From: Telmatospirillum sp. J64-1
GTDB lineage: Bacteria > Pseudomonadota > Alphaproteobacteria > Rhodospirillales > Magnetospirillaceae
Direction of reading: 5' to 3'
DNA length: 46,790 nt
NCBI RefSeq assembly: GCF_006980715.1
Contig: NZ_SBHN01000002.1
Span: 228,081 to 274,870, forward strand
This document shows positions 1 to 5,765 of the stretch, one piece after another. The first letter of the stretch is position 1. The number at the start of each line of letters is the position of its first letter. The notes beneath the pieces are model-generated. The model worked only from the letters and a program-made list of their open reading frames with translations, did no database searches and was not told the origin of the DNA. The translations under genes and the position numbers were made by a program.

Positions 1-1414
1 AAACGGCCAAGCTGGGGAAGACCCAGGCCTTGTGCTCTTTGCTGTAGCCGATGAAGGGCGTGGTTTCGACGATCTTGATGTCATCGAGATAATGCGAGAC
101 CAGCCAGTTCAACTGGCCCGTATTGCCGCTGAACAAAGCGCCTGGCGCGATGGACAGCAGGCGCTTCTTGAACTCGCTCGCCGCTGCCACCTGGCCGCCA
201 GTGAAGGTGTTCTTGATGGTGTGGCGGCCATGGGGGAACTGGACACGGGTATAGTACCAGCTTTCGTCGGTCAGCTTGTTCTGCTGGAAATACAGGAACT
301 CGATGTCGCAATTGGCGATGGTGAAGACCTTGGCCGACTTTTTCGCCGCCACCACCTCGTCGGGCACATCGGGATCGGGATTAGGGATCGTGCCGTCTTC
401 GATTGCCTTCAGATTGGCGGCATAGATGTCGTCGGGCAGTTCCCACCAGAAGGTGCGGTAATCGTGCTTCACGGCGAAGGCGCGGGAGCCATAGCGCTGC
501 CAGATCAGCAGCCCCTTTTCCATGGCGTTCGCCGCCAATAGCAGGTCGCCGTGGAAGCGATACCGTTCGACATCCTTCGGCTCCAGCTCACCGGCCAGAT
601 GCAGATCGTTCCAGTCGGTCTTCTTACGCCCCTTCTGCGGGATCAAGGCGCAACGGTTCTCGAAGCCTTCCTGGTGGGCCCGGGCAATATGCTTCTTGGT
701 GTACTTCTTCCCGGCGGCATCGTTGTCCAGCGCCCAGACCAAGGTGACATCCTTGGTCGACAAGGCATCCAGCATGGTGGCCGGATAGTTGTTGCAGGAC
801 AGGATGGCCACCGCCTTGATGCCGTGCATATGCAGGGCGATGGCGTCCAGGCATCCCTCGACCAGCCAGATCTCGTCACCATCCTCGACCGCCATGCCGG
901 GCGGCTGCCACCACAGACCCTTGTGGGGGCCTACGAAGTTGGCCTTGCGCTCTTCGGTCGTGCCGTCTTCTTCCGTGACTCGCACGGTCTCTATCAGGCG
1001 CTCCATCCAGATGCCGTTTGTCCGGTCCAGATCGAAGACGACGGTGGCGGTGGTGCGGTTGCCCCTGGGGTGGGAATAATGGCCCTGGCGATACCAGCCC
1101 TTGATCTTGGATGGCGTGAAGCCGCGGACAAAGGCCATATAGGCGTCGGCCGTGGCATTGGGGTCTTCGGTGGTGGCGGGGAAGCGCTCGTTGAACTTGC
1201 CGAAGGCGTCGGGATAGAGCTCCTTCGTCGTGGCCGACCAGCCGCATTTGTTCTCGCGGCCGCATTTCACGACCCAAGGGGTCTCGGCCGATGTGAACAC
1301 TTCCTTGTGGTTACACTTGGGGCAGGTGCCCTGCTGCAGCCATTGCCCGCGTTCCTTGAATCGGAAGTCGGACTTCAGGCGGCGCAGGACATCCTCGCGG
1401 ATGTCCTCTCGCAT
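1..1414 (-). CDS. Phage replication primase with zinc finger and Toprim domain (3' end outside window)
   Basis: The frame is open from an ATG at 1414 to the left edge (471 codons), so the C-terminus is missing. A zinc-ribbon motif with Cys31, Cys34, Cys51 and Cys57 (TCPKC, KCGRENKCGW) precedes a Toprim core: the WLVEG glutamate is about residue 185 and the LDNDAAG aspartates are about 229 and 231, followed by KTDWNDL. This arrangement is typical of phage and satellite primases or primase-helicases that make primers for element replication. A helicase domain may lie in the missing part but cannot be confirmed. It starts 3 bp after the stop of the 82-aa ORF, so the two are probably cotranscribed as the leftward early operon. 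A role replacing P2 gene A is inferred. Confidence 0.85.
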   Translation of the reverse strand, partial: MREDIREDVLRRLKSDFRFKERGQWLQQGTCPKCNHKEVFTSAETPWVVKCGRENKCGWSATTKELYPDAFGKFNERFPATTEDPNATADAYMAFVRGFTPSKIKGWYRQGHYSHPRGNRTTATVVFDLDRTNGIWMERLIETVRVTEEDGTTEERKANFVGPHKGLWWQPPGMAVEDGDEIWLVEGCLDAIALHMHGIKAVAILSCNNYPATMLDALSTKDVTLVWALDNDAAGKKYTKKHIARAHQEGFENRCALIPQKGRKKTDWNDLHLAGELEPKDVERYRFHGDLLLAANAMEKGLLIWQRYGSRAFAVKHDYRTFWWELPDDIYAANLKAIEDGTIPNPDPDVPDEVVAAKKSAKVFTIANCDIEFLYFQQNKLTDESWYYTRVQFPHGRHTIKNTFTGGQVAAASEFKKRLLSIAPGALFSGNTGQLNWLVSHYLDDIKIVETTPFIGYSKEHKAWVFPSLAV

Positions 1415-1417
1415 GGC

Positions 1418-1666
1418 TCAGCCTTCGGTCGTCTCGGTGGTGTCGGGGCCGGTCTGCGCCAGCAGGTCCTGCAGGAAGACGACCGCGCTCAGCGCCTCGC
1501 GCCCCATGGCGATGGCCGAGGCCTCGACCTGGGCGGCAAATTCGTAATGTCCGGCAAGGCGGGCGCGATCGGCCATGTCGGCGCGGGTGATGGCGACGGC
1601 AGCCAGCATGCGGGCGACCCGCAGCAATTGGCGAAGGCGCACTTCGGGTATGGGGATGTCGGTCAT
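1418..1666 (-). CDS. Small hypothetical phage protein, 82 aa
   Basis: This short leftward ORF starts at ATG 1666 and ends 3 bp before the primase start. The product is rich in Ala, Arg and Leu, is predicted largely helical, and has no signal peptide, membrane segment or motif I recognise. The same frame stays open upstream through an ATG at 1966, which abuts the 15-bp operator at 1970-1984. A 182-aa product is therefore formally possible, but the extra stretch is Arg/Pro-rich and poorly protein-like, so the short form is preferred. Tight coupling to the primase suggests an accessory replication or regulatory protein. Function unknown. Confidence 0.55.
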   Translation of the reverse strand: MTDIPIPEVRLRQLLRVARMLAAVAITRADMADRARLAGHYEFAAQVEASAIAMGREALSAVVFLQDLLAQTGPDTTETTEG

Positions 1667-1969
1667 GACAGAAGCCCTTTCGGTGGCGTGAAGAACGCAC
1701 CACCAGAATGGCTTCTTACGACCGCGCTGGTGGCGGGAGGGTAAGAACCCAAGGAACCTGCCGAAAGTCAGGACTTGAGCGGGCTTATTCCCCTTGCGGG
1801 TGTTGTATTCGCCGCCCTCCCGCCGAAGCGAGACACGCCCCGGACAGAATCCGGGCGTAAGAATAGCCGCATACTGTCGGGGCGGCCATCCGCTTTCGGT
1901 GTTCCAGGAGGTTCTTACGCCTCCAAAAGGCACGATAGGCCGGGCGGCGCGGCTGTGCAAGAACATCCA

Positions 1970-1984
1970 TTCAACATTGTTGAA
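1970..1984. promoter_or_regulatory. Candidate phage operator, copy 1 (TTCAAC-ATT-GTTGAA)
   Basis: A perfect 6-3-6 inverted repeat, TTCAACATTGTTGAA. The same arms recur at 3919-3933 (spacer ATC) and 27097-27111 (spacer AAG). It lies between the leftward early operon and the rightward WYL gene, so it could control either or both. Binding by the Ner-like or CI-like protein is inferred. Confidence 0.6.
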
Positions 1985-2062
1985 AGAACCGGCTGGACTC
2001 CCGCAATGAGGGTGGGCACGCTCATCCGAAAGTTTTGCAACAAGGGAGGGAAGGACAGAGCG

Positions 2063-2605
2063 ATGAGTGATGGTTTCGAGGCGCTGATGGCCGAGGTCCA
2101 AAGCGGGAAGCGAGGAACGCCGCGCCTGCTTTCCTTCGATGCCCCTGCGGACGGCGATCTGACCGGCGTCGCTATGGGAATCGGCTATAGAGATTCGTCC
2201 GGCACCAATAGCCGCCGCTGGGTCACCGTTCGCAGCATCGACCCTGTTTATGAAGGCACCATGTTCGCTTATTGCTGGAAGAGGCGAAGCCTGCGGACCT
2301 TTCGTCTGGACCGTATCAGCGAGATTGTGGACGGCGACGGCGAGGTCATGGACGCGCAAGACTTCTGGGAAGCGTTGGGCTATCGAAAAAGCCTCAACAT
2401 CTCTCAACGTCAGACACAGGCAGTGTACAGTTCCAGCACCAACGACAGAACTGCCGGAGGTCTGGGGGCATGGATTGCCGCTCAGAACGCGGCTGAAACG
2501 GCCCGAACTGCCCAGGCAAAACCGCAACAACCCAAGCGAGCCAAGCTGATGAGGGGAGCAGCCATTTTGACTGTAATTGCTATTATTGCTTTGGCCCTCT
2601 TTTGA
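2063..2605 (+). CDS. WYL-like domain protein with C-terminal membrane anchor, 180 aa
   Basis: The start at ATG 2063 is preceded by a purine-rich ribosome site (GGGAGGGAAGGAC); longer upstream versions of this frame read through the promoter/operator region. Residues about 34-105 look like a WYL domain: a short beta-rich segment with RRWVTVRSIDP, then the hallmark FAYCWKRRSLRTFRLDRI (about 68-85). WYL domains bind nucleic acid or small ligands and usually sit behind a DNA-binding domain. Here no HTH is seen. Instead a Gln/Ala/Thr-rich linker leads to one hydrophobic helix (about 165-180) at the extreme C-terminus, which would tether the domain to the membrane facing the cytoplasm. Cargo status in the phage early region is likely; the function is unknown. 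Confidence 0.7.
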   Translation: MSDGFEALMAEVQSGKRGTPRLLSFDAPADGDLTGVAMGIGYRDSSGTNSRRWVTVRSIDPVYEGTMFAYCWKRRSLRTFRLDRISEIVDGDGEVMDAQDFWEALGYRKSLNISQRQTQAVYSSSTNDRTAGGLGAWIAAQNAAETARTAQAKPQQPKRAKLMRGAAILTVIAIIALALF

Positions 2606-2610
2606 GGAAG

Positions 2611-2627
2611 GTGTGTGCTGCACACAC
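2611..2627. promoter_or_regulatory. Palindrome upstream of hicA, 8-1-8
   Basis: GTGTGTGC-T-GCACACAC is a perfect inverted repeat just after the WYL gene. It is centred 44 bp from a second palindrome with the same outer TGTGT/ACACA (2656-2670), about four helical turns. The pair is a good candidate for cooperative HicB (ribbon-helix-helix) autoregulation. Confidence 0.5.
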
Positions 2628-2655
2628 TTATCCGCTTGCGCCCCCTCGTCAACTA

Positions 2656-2670
2656 TGTGTATCATACACA
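2656..2670. promoter_or_regulatory. Palindrome upstream of hicA, 7-1-7
   Basis: TGTGTAT-C-ATACACA ends 22 bp before the hicA start and probably overlaps its promoter. It shares TGTGT/ACACA with the palindrome at 2611-2627. HicB-type antitoxins usually repress their own operon through such repeats; that this is the site here is inferred from position and symmetry. Confidence 0.5.
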
Positions 2671-2692
2671 CATAAGCAACGAGGACAGGGGA

Positions 2693-2881
2693 ATGGACAG
2701 CAGAGAGATCATCCGAAGGCTCGAAGCCGATGGGTGGTATCTGGTCAGGGTCAACGGCAGCCATCACCACTACCGCCACCCGACAAAGCCAGGAACCACC
2801 ACGGTGCCCCACCCCAAGAAGGACATGAAGGTCGGGACCGTCAGGAGCATCGAGAAACAGGCCGGGGTGAAGCTGCGATAA
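2693..2881 (+). CDS. hicA: HicA-type toxin (mRNA interferase), 62 aa
   Basis: Start chosen at ATG 2693, after GAGGACAGGGGA. The 62-aa product has the normal HicA length and the double-stranded-RNA-binding-like fold signature: IIRRLEADGWYLVRVNGSHH, then YRHP, then TVPHPKKDMKVGT. The histidine in the GSHH stretch corresponds to the catalytic His of the family. HicA toxins bind mRNA ribosome-independently and cleave it, halting translation until neutralised by HicB. The gene precedes hicB by 51 bp and follows two palindromes. In this prophage it probably acts as an addiction or anti-competitor module. Confidence 0.9.
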   Translation: MDSREIIRRLEADGWYLVRVNGSHHHYRHPTKPGTTTVPHPKKDMKVGTVRSIEKQAGVKLR

Positions 2882-2932
2882 GCAGCTTCCTTCCCCTTCT
2901 TTGCAACCATTCCCAACAGCGGAGACAGTGAC

Positions 2933-3331
2933 ATGCGCCGACGCTATGTGGGCATCATCGAGCGGGGCGAGGAGCCCGGCTACAGCATCTTCTTTCCCGA
3001 CTTTCCCGGCTGCGGAAGTGCGGGCGACAGCATCGAGGAAACGGTCGAGATGGGCCAGGAAGCCCTGACGGGGCATATCGCCGTCATGGCCGAATACGGC
3101 GACCCCATTCCCGATCCGACCCCGCTGGACAAGATCGAGGTCGACGCCGACGTACAGGAAGTGGTCCGGGTGCTGATTGAAGTCGGCGTGCCGGGCCGAG
3201 TGAAACGAATCAACATCACCATGGACGAAAACCTCATCGAGGAAATCGACCGGGTTGCCGGGGAAGGCAAGCGCTCGGCCTTCCTGGCCGATGCTGCCCG
3301 CCACGCCCTGGCAGCACAGCGCCTGGCCTGA
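2933..3331 (+). CDS. hicB: HicB-type antitoxin, 132 aa
   Basis: Begins at ATG 2933 after a GCGGAGACAG ribosome site. Residues 1-70 form the HicB partial RNase H-like domain (YVGIIERGEEPGYSIFFPDF, then PGCGSAGDSIEE), which masks the HicA active site. Residues about 88-130 (VKRINITMDENLIEEIDRVA) form a ribbon-helix-helix DNA-binding domain rather than the HTH seen in other HicB proteins. That domain fits the two short palindromes upstream of hicA as operators. Both members of the module appear intact, with no frameshift or truncation. Confidence 0.92.
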   Translation: MRRRYVGIIERGEEPGYSIFFPDFPGCGSAGDSIEETVEMGQEALTGHIAVMAEYGDPIPDPTPLDKIEVDADVQEVVRVLIEVGVPGRVKRINITMDENLIEEIDRVAGEGKRSAFLADAARHALAAQRLA

Positions 3332-3429
3332 GCGAGTGGCGACAGGATGGGGGGCGGATAGTCGTGCCCCCTGCCCTGCCCCATAAGCCGGTATTGCCGT
3401 CTGGTACATGCTGATCCCCCGTTGAGCGA

Positions 3430-3645
3430 CTAGGCCAGAACCGGGATGCGGACGTCATCGCATGGCGCCGCGCTGGGTGCGAGGGTGCGCACCGGCGTCA
3501 CGGACGCGACGAAGATATGGCCGCATTTCGGGTTCTGGCAGACATAGGTGACTTCCCGGTACATCCGCGAAATCTGCTTGGTCTTGACCGTCTTGCAGTC
3601 GGTTTCGCAGTGCGGGCACTGGGTCTTGTTGCTGGATTTCGGCAT
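3430..3645 (-). CDS. ogr: Ogr/Delta-like zinc-finger late activator, 71 aa
   Basis: Start taken at ATG 3645, with AAGGTGA seven bases upstream; a GTG at 3660 would add five residues. The 71-aa product has CPHC, a basic middle with RMYREVTYVC, and CQNPKCGHIFVAS, the four-cysteine pattern of the P2 Ogr and P4 Delta activators. These proteins bind upstream of late promoters and recruit RNA polymerase through its alpha subunit. It lies 11 bp downstream of the ner-like gene, so the two are cotranscribed. Two matching palindromes before the late operons (16582 and 23380) are its proposed targets. Confidence 0.88.
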   Translation of the reverse strand: MPKSSNKTQCPHCETDCKTVKTKQISRMYREVTYVCQNPKCGHIFVASVTPVRTLAPSAAPCDDVRIPVLA

Positions 3646-3656
3646 GGCGATCACCT

Positions 3657-3887
3657 TCACGACGGAGGTTCCTCGCCACTAGCTGTCGGATATCGGCTCG
3701 GCCAGATTTCCTCGGGCTTCTTGCCGATGGCTTTGGCGATGGCCTGTTCGGCCTTGGGCCAATGCCGCTTTAGGGCGACCGATCCGGCGGTACGGTCGAG
3801 GCCCGCGTTACGGGCGACACTGCTGAGACTGAGCCCCCTCAGCGCCAGTTCCGCCTTGATTTTTTCTCTCGCCCAATCGTTGTGCAT
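3657..3887 (-). CDS. Ner-like (Mu/Nlp family) DNA-binding protein, 76 aa
   Basis: Starts at ATG 3887 after GAGAGG. At 76 aa it matches the size of Mu Ner. The fold signature is NDWAREKIKAELALRGLSLS, then SVARNAGLDRTAGSVALKRHWPKAEQAIA and a terminal IGKKPEEIWPSRY, as in Ner/SfsB-type winged HTH proteins. In Mu, Ner turns down early transcription and repressor synthesis. Here it diverges from the CI-like gene across a palindrome-rich 143-bp control region containing operator copy 2, with ogr immediately downstream. The likely job is switching between early, late and lysogenic programmes. A Mu-type early regulator with P2-type late genes indicates a mosaic phage. Confidence 0.85.
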   Translation of the reverse strand: MHNDWAREKIKAELALRGLSLSSVARNAGLDRTAGSVALKRHWPKAEQAIAKAIGKKPEEIWPSRYPTASGEEPPS

Positions 3888-3918
3888 GGTTGCCTCTCGA
3901 GTAAAATCGAGGGATGTT

Positions 3919-3933
3919 TTCAACATCGTTGAA
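3919..3933. promoter_or_regulatory. Candidate phage operator, copy 2 (TTCAAC-ATC-GTTGAA)
   Basis: A perfect 6-3-6 inverted repeat 31 bp upstream of the ner-like start, in the divergent gap facing the CI-like gene. It has the same arms as the copies at 1970 and 27097. The position suits repression of the ner-ogr transcript. Confidence 0.65.
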
Positions 3934-3938
3934 CGGAT

Positions 3939-4015
3939 ACCGATTAAAATCGGTATTTGCAAGCGCAAATGGCGAAGATAGTCGCCAATTTGGCGAATCA
4001 TGTCGATCTTAATCG
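3939..4015. promoter_or_regulatory. Cluster of further palindromes in the ner/cI divergent control region
   Basis: Several symmetric elements are visible: ACCGATT-AA-AATCGGT (3939-3954), ATTTGC-AAGC-GCAAAT (3955-3970), TGGCGA-N6-TCGCCA (3970-3987) with a further TGGCGA at 3991, and CGATCTTAATCG (4004-4015). The first and last share CGAT-YWWA-ATCG and are centred 63 bp apart, about six helical turns. They are distinct from the TTCAAC operator, suggesting that two different proteins bind this gap. Confidence 0.5.
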
Positions 4016-4030
4016 TGATGCGGTGCCCTG

Positions 4031-4483
4031 ATGGACGATGTTGAGACCTACCGGCGCGAGCTGGGCGAACGCCTGGCGGTAGTGATGGCGCGCTTTGCCA
4101 GCAAAGGCGCAGCTGCCCAGGCGGCCGGCGTTACCACGGAACAGTTCAACAAATGGCTGGCGGGATCGGTGAAGGTGCCTGCCGAGGGGCTATGGCGCTT
4201 GGCGAAGGCAGCCAAGATCGATTTCAAATGGCTATGCGCCGGTGGCGGCGCCGATCTGGCCGTGCATCCCGACAAGAATCGAGCCTTGCGGGCCGACGTG
4301 ATGTCCGACGTGCTGCAGGCGATGATCGGCGCCACCCAGGATGGCGATGTCATCTATGCCAGTCCGGCCAAATTTTCGGAGCTGGCGCTGGCCCTACACG
4401 ATTATGTGGTCGACCAGCGCAGCAACAATGGCCCCGTCGATCTGGCCAGCATGGGCAACATCATACGGCTCGCGTCACGATGA
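4031..4483 (+). CDS. CI-like phage repressor (HTH), 150 aa
   Basis: The start is ATG 4031, with a weak ribosome site. Residues about 8-60 form an XRE/CI-type helix-turn-helix (LAVVMARFASKGAAAQAAGV, TTEQFNKWLAGS, VPAEGLWRLAKAAKIDFKWL). The remaining residues are helical and lack a LexA-type Ser/Lys peptidase, so prophage induction would not go through RecA-driven self-cleavage, as in P2 C. The gene is divergent from ner-ogr, the usual place for the immunity repressor. Which of the two palindrome types it binds cannot be told from sequence. Its last 23 bp overlap the end of the convergent 53-aa ORF. Confidence 0.7.
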   Translation: MDDVETYRRELGERLAVVMARFASKGAAAQAAGVTTEQFNKWLAGSVKVPAEGLWRLAKAAKIDFKWLCAGGGADLAVHPDKNRALRADVMSDVLQAMIGATQDGDVIYASPAKFSELALALHDYVVDQRSNNGPVDLASMGNIIRLASR

Positions 4484-4622
4484 CCAGCATGGACGCGGCG
4501 GTAATCGCCAGGATGGCCAGCTTGACCAGCGCATCGATGGCCGGGTCGCCCGGTTGAGGCGCCGGTTTCTTTACGGGTTTGATGCTGCCCCGGATCAGAT
4601 CTTCGAGGTCTTTGCGCTCCAT
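4461..4622 (-). CDS. Small single-pass membrane protein, 53 aa
   Basis: The start is ATG 4622, with GAGAGGATGAT directly upstream. The N-terminal half is charged and Pro-rich (RKDLEDLIRGSIKPVKKP) and the C-terminal half is one hydrophobic helix (about 30-50, ALVKLAILAITAASMLVIV). The arrangement resembles small phage membrane proteins of unknown role. A perfect 8-3-8 inverted repeat at 4647-4665 lies in its leader. It converges on the CI-like gene and overlaps its 3' end. No family recognised. Confidence 0.55.
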   Translation of the reverse strand: MERKDLEDLIRGSIKPVKKPAPQPGDPAIDALVKLAILAITAASMLVIVTRAV

Positions 4623-4646
4623 ATCATCCTCTCTTTTTTTGTTACT

Positions 4647-4665
4647 GGCGCATGGGGCATGCGCC
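4647..4665. promoter_or_regulatory. Inverted repeat GGCGCATG-GGG-CATGCGCC
   Basis: Perfect 8-bp arms with a 3-nt loop, 25 bp upstream of the 53-aa ORF start. No T-run follows on either strand, so an operator or mRNA-leader hairpin is more likely than a terminator. Confidence 0.4.
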
Positions 4666-4807
4666 GAGAGGGCGTCACGGATGACGGAGAAACGAGCGGG
4701 GTCAATGACAGACTGCTCCATGACTGCCATAAAAATCGTGACCACATGATAATAGATTTTATGTCTTGTTGGAGAGAATGTTATTATTACTTAGAAAGAG
4801 GAATGCT

Positions 4808-5746
4808 ATGCGGGACTTGAAAGAATGGGCTGAAGAATTAGCTAGCAAGAACATTCACGAAGCAGGGATGAGAATTAACTACCCCGCTCTGCGAAAGGGT
4901 ATTGAAGATGCTCTTCGAGAGGCAAGGGAGGAAGGGAGGGCGACAGAGGCTCAAGAGACTAAACAAATAATAAGAGAGGAAAAAAATAAATTTATATCAA
5001 ATTCTTTTCCAGATCTTCGTCGCTTGAGGAAAGGAGACAGCCCATATCGGGACCGAGTAGTGGCTTATTTTGACGTTCTCGGCTTCTCAAAATTTGTATG
5101 CGATACAGAGGTTGACTCCCAAAAAAGTGGAATAGAAAAACTTAAAAACATGCTCCTTCGCCTCAAAAACGAGCATGATTTTATCTACAAAATAATGAAA
5201 GATAATAGGGATGACAGCTGGATTGATATGTCATTTTTTTCAGACTCTATTGTTATATCAGGATCGAAAGAAAAATTATGGTTTGTTTTTAGAGAGGTTG
5301 GGAATTTAATTTGCTTCCTGCTTAAAATGGGCCTGCCCTGCAGAGGAGCAGTTTCCTTTGGATCTTTTCACCATGATAAAGATTTTCTTATGGGTCCAGC
5401 CCTGGTCGAGGCACATAAAATTGAAAGCGAATGCGCCATCTATCCCCGCATTCTCTTGACGCAGGAGGTCGTGGACCTCTGGGAAAGGTATGTGGAGAAT
5501 GAATTACAAAACGTGAGAGCAGATAAAGCTGCGGTCATCCAAAAAGATGCTGATGGATGGTGGATGCTGAATTACCTTCACCCAGAATGGATAGGTTTAT
5601 CAGAAAGTCCGTCTCCTGAGGATATTAGGGAGGCAATCTGCCAACGCCTTAAAGAGGAAAATTCGCCAAAGATAAGAGCAAAATATTCCTGGCTGGCTAA
5701 TTATTTTAATAGGGAACTTGGGGGATGCAACCCTATTACAATTTAA
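4808..5746 (+). CDS. Divergent class III nucleotide-cyclase-like protein, AT-rich phage cargo, 312 aa
   Basis: ATG 4808 is preceded by AGAGGAA at the right spacing; an ATG at 4766 lacks this. Residues 1-75 are charged and helical. Residues about 84-215 resemble the class III adenylate/guanylate cyclase fold. VVAYFDVLGFSKF gives the first metal Asp (D89), SFFSDSIVISG the second (D146), PCRGAVSFGSF the central strand, and GPALVEAHKIES the helix that carries Asn and Arg in active cyclases. Here those two positions read Val and Lys, so catalysis is uncertain. The tail (about 216-312) is unassigned. The gene is far more AT-rich than its surroundings, has no phage structural role, and sits between the repressor region and gpD. 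It is a typical moron. A defence, exclusion or signalling role is inference; no effector partner is visible beside it. Confidence 0.55.
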   Translation: MRDLKEWAEELASKNIHEAGMRINYPALRKGIEDALREAREEGRATEAQETKQIIREEKNKFISNSFPDLRRLRKGDSPYRDRVVAYFDVLGFSKFVCDTEVDSQKSGIEKLKNMLLRLKNEHDFIYKIMKDNRDDSWIDMSFFSDSIVISGSKEKLWFVFREVGNLICFLLKMGLPCRGAVSFGSFHHDKDFLMGPALVEAHKIESECAIYPRILLTQEVVDLWERYVENELQNVRADKAAVIQKDADGWWMLNYLHPEWIGLSESPSPEDIREAICQRLKEENSPKIRAKYSWLANYFNRELGGCNPITI

Positions 5747-5765
5747 CTTCATTCACAGAAAATTC

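Noticed and set aside
1418-3409. 663-codon open frame on the minus strand across hicAB and the WYL gene
   Set aside because: It runs antisense to three well-supported genes and is rich in Arg, Pro and Ser. Only its last 82 codons, after ATG 1666, look like a gene.
4461-5746. A two-gene Pycsar-type defence operon (cyclase plus membrane effector)
   Set aside because: The small membrane protein is on the opposite strand, too short, and lacks a cyclic-nucleotide-binding domain. The cyclase-like gene stands alone.
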